Shown here piece by piece: positions 6,306 through 6,894 of a DNA stretch of 6,894 bases. The notes beneath the pieces are model-generated. The model saw only the letters and a list, made by a program, of their open reading frames with translations, made no database searches and had not been told where the DNA came from. The stretch is from positions 1 to 6,894 of the forward strand of contig CAJXXJ010000204.1 in assembly GCA_913062745.1 (NCBI GenBank), in the 5' to 3' direction. The DNA comes from an uncultured Phaeodactylibacter sp. Lineage in GTDB: Bacteria > Bacteroidota > Bacteroidia > Chitinophagales > Saprospiraceae. Each line of letters starts with the position of its first letter. Positions within the stretch are counted from its first letter, which is position 1. Made by a program: the position numbers and the translations under genes.

Positions 6306-6313
6306 CAAAATTA
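6306..6313 (-). promoter_or_regulatory. fadN: Promoter -7 box TAATTTTG for the fadN transcript
   Basis: Read on the minus strand this is a perfect match to the Bacteroidota -7 consensus TAnnTTTG. It implies a start near 6300 and a leader of roughly 95 bases before the ATG at 6203. No TTG -33 element is seen at the usual 19-21 base spacing (the nearest TTG is about 30 bases away), which lowers confidence. Confidence 0.5.
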
Positions 6314-6340
6314 TAATTTCGCCGCGCCCGCATCGCTTTT

Positions 6341-6356
6341 TATCAATAGTTTGATA
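6341..6356. repeat. Inverted repeat TATCAA-TAGT-TTGATA
   Basis: A 6-bp perfect inverted repeat with a 4-base spacer lies 28 bases upstream of the fadN -7 box and near the middle of the divergent region. It could be an operator half-site pair, or chance in AT-rich DNA. Confidence 0.35.
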
Positions 6357-6361
6357 ATTTG

Positions 6362-6376
6362 GCAATTTGAAATTGC
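6362..6376. repeat. Perfect odd palindrome GCAATTT-G-AAATTGC
   Basis: Seven bases on each side of a single central G are exactly complementary. It starts 5 bases after the neighbouring inverted repeat at 6341-6356. The two together look like a regulator-binding region serving either or both divergent genes. Confidence 0.4.
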
Positions 6377-6406
6377 AAGGCGCATAATAATCTTGAGCAA
6401 AAAGTG

Positions 6407-6496
6407 GTTCATGCTTCGTAGTTCGTGTCCCGGGGGCAATGAACTGGGAAACCGGAACCCCGAAACAGGAATTAGGAACCGAGAACTAAAAACCAA
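6407..6496. repeat. Degenerate heptamer repeat array with inversion at its centre
   Basis: From 6441 to 6489 the sequence divides into seven consecutive 7-base units, each beginning GAA (for example gaactgg, gaaaccg, gaaccga); an eighth unit, aaaccaa, follows at 6490-6496. Before it, 6407-6427 divides into three 7-base units with TTC at positions 2-4 (gttcatg, cttcgta, gttcgtg), the complement of GAA. The array thus switches strand around the CCCGGGGG centre near 6429-6436, and AGTTC (6420-6424) can pair with GAACT (6441-6445). The array ends 15 bases before the exbB-like ATG. Function is unknown. Confidence 0.6.
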
Positions 6497-6511
6497 CCAT
6501 AATCAAACATC

Positions 6512-6894
6512 ATGCTGCAGCAAACCTTACTACTATTTCAGGAAGCTGAAGGGCTCGACCGCGAGGGCGTAGGTACACAAAGTCTGCTTGACATCATCAC
6601 GAAGGGCGGCCCGCTGGGCATTATTATCGTGCTCATCCTGCTCGTACTCTCCGTTATAGCCATCTATATTTTTGCCGAGCGCTATATGACCATCAAGCGG
6701 GCCGGGCGCATAGACGAAAATTTCATGAATAACATACGGGCGAACGTGCAGTCCAACAACATCGCCGGCGCTAAAGCACTCTGTCAGACTACAGACTCTC
6801 CTGTGGCGCGTATGGTGGAGAAGGGCCTGCAACGTATAGGCAAGCCGCTGCGTGACATCGATGCCGCTATTGAGAACGTAGGCAACCTGGAGAT
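6512..6894 (+). CDS. MotA/TolQ/ExbB proton-channel family protein, 5' part
   Basis: The ATG at 6512 opens a frame that stays open to the right edge, giving 127 residues of an incomplete protein. ExbB/TolQ proteins are inner-membrane subunits that pass protons to energise TonB-dependent transport or outer-membrane tethering. The N-terminus MLQQTLLLFQEAEG leads to DIITKGGPLGIIIV and a single hydrophobic segment at about residues 35-54, ending FAERYMTIKRA; this first helix plus ERY is the family hallmark. A cytoplasmic stretch follows, with AGAKALCQTTDSPVARMVEKGLQRIG (about 85-110) and the start of the conserved MotA/TolQ/ExbB domain. The two further helices would lie beyond the window. In Bacteroidota such genes are usually followed by one or two exbD genes; that cannot be seen here. 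ExbB and TolQ cannot be told apart from this part, so no symbol is given. Confidence 0.88.
   Translation, partial: MLQQTLLLFQEAEGLDREGVGTQSLLDIITKGGPLGIIIVLILLVLSVIAIYIFAERYMTIKRAGRIDENFMNNIRANVQSNNIAGAKALCQTTDSPVARMVEKGLQRIGKPLRDIDAAIENVGNLE

Larger units (their letters stand above)
6204..6511. other. AT-rich divergent intergenic region between fadN and the exbB-like gene
   Basis: These 308 bases contain no convincing gene. From left to right they hold the fadN leader, two inverted repeats (6253-6275 and 6284-6299), a minus-strand -7 promoter box (6306-6313), two more inverted repeats (6341-6356 and 6362-6376) and a degenerate heptamer array (about 6407-6496). Short open frames here on both strands have repetitive or low-information translations and no recognisable domain. 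For the rightward gene I see only shortened -7-like sequences (TAGTTTG, TAATTTG near 6347-6359), each one base short of the consensus. Confidence 0.8.

Noticed and set aside
6407..6496. CRISPR array
   Set aside because: The period is 7 bases with degenerate units and no spacers; there are no repeats of 25-40 bases and no cas genes.
6246..6572. Open frames in the fadN-exbB intergenic region
   Set aside because: Their translations are built from the heptamer repeat (NRNPETGIRNREL-type) and AT-rich spacer. One runs into the exbB-like gene out of frame. They have no coding character.
6533..6832. Minus-strand open frame of 99 codons opposite the exbB-like gene
   Set aside because: It is antisense to a frame with clear ExbB/TolQ motifs and is itself featureless.

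Overview
The window looks like a chromosomal segment of a Bacteroidota bacterium. Three things support this: a TamL-type Omp85 outer-membrane protein, starts preceded by A-rich sequence rather than Shine-Dalgarno motifs, and a perfect Bacteroidota-type -7 promoter box (TAnnTTTG) upstream of the beta-oxidation genes. The moderately GC-rich coding sequence and a degenerate heptamer repeat suggest a Saprospiria-like lineage, but that is a weak inference.

Layout. At the left edge is the 3' part of a rightward tamL-like gene (outer-membrane beta-barrel). It overlaps tail to tail with a small leftward DUF3817 membrane-protein gene. A divergent rightward gene follows, encoding a 153-residue secreted protein of unknown function. 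A strong hairpin at 1847-1883 separates it from the convergent leftward block. That block, in transcription order from right to left, holds fadN (3-hydroxyacyl-CoA dehydrogenase/enoyl-CoA hydratase fusion), a small Bacteroidota-type antitoxin, a PIN-family toxin and fadA (thiolase). Right of fadN is a 308-base AT-rich divergent intergenic region with a candidate promoter, four short inverted repeats and a degenerate heptamer array. The 5' part of a rightward ExbB/TolQ-family proton-channel gene begins at 6512 and runs off the right edge.

Function. FadN and FadA together supply the last three steps of the fatty-acid beta-oxidation spiral: enoyl-CoA hydration, 3-hydroxyacyl-CoA oxidation and thiolysis. 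All catalytic residues that can be checked by eye are present. No acyl-CoA dehydrogenase lies in the window.

Most of the window is ordinary. The unusual parts are: a complete toxin-antitoxin pair set in the same orientation between the two partner fad genes; short direct repeats at the edges of that pair; a related GAACC-type repeat beside it and in the fadN-exbB intergenic region; and a palindrome placed where an operator controlling fadN would be expected. I did not find convincing evidence of a wholly new system.
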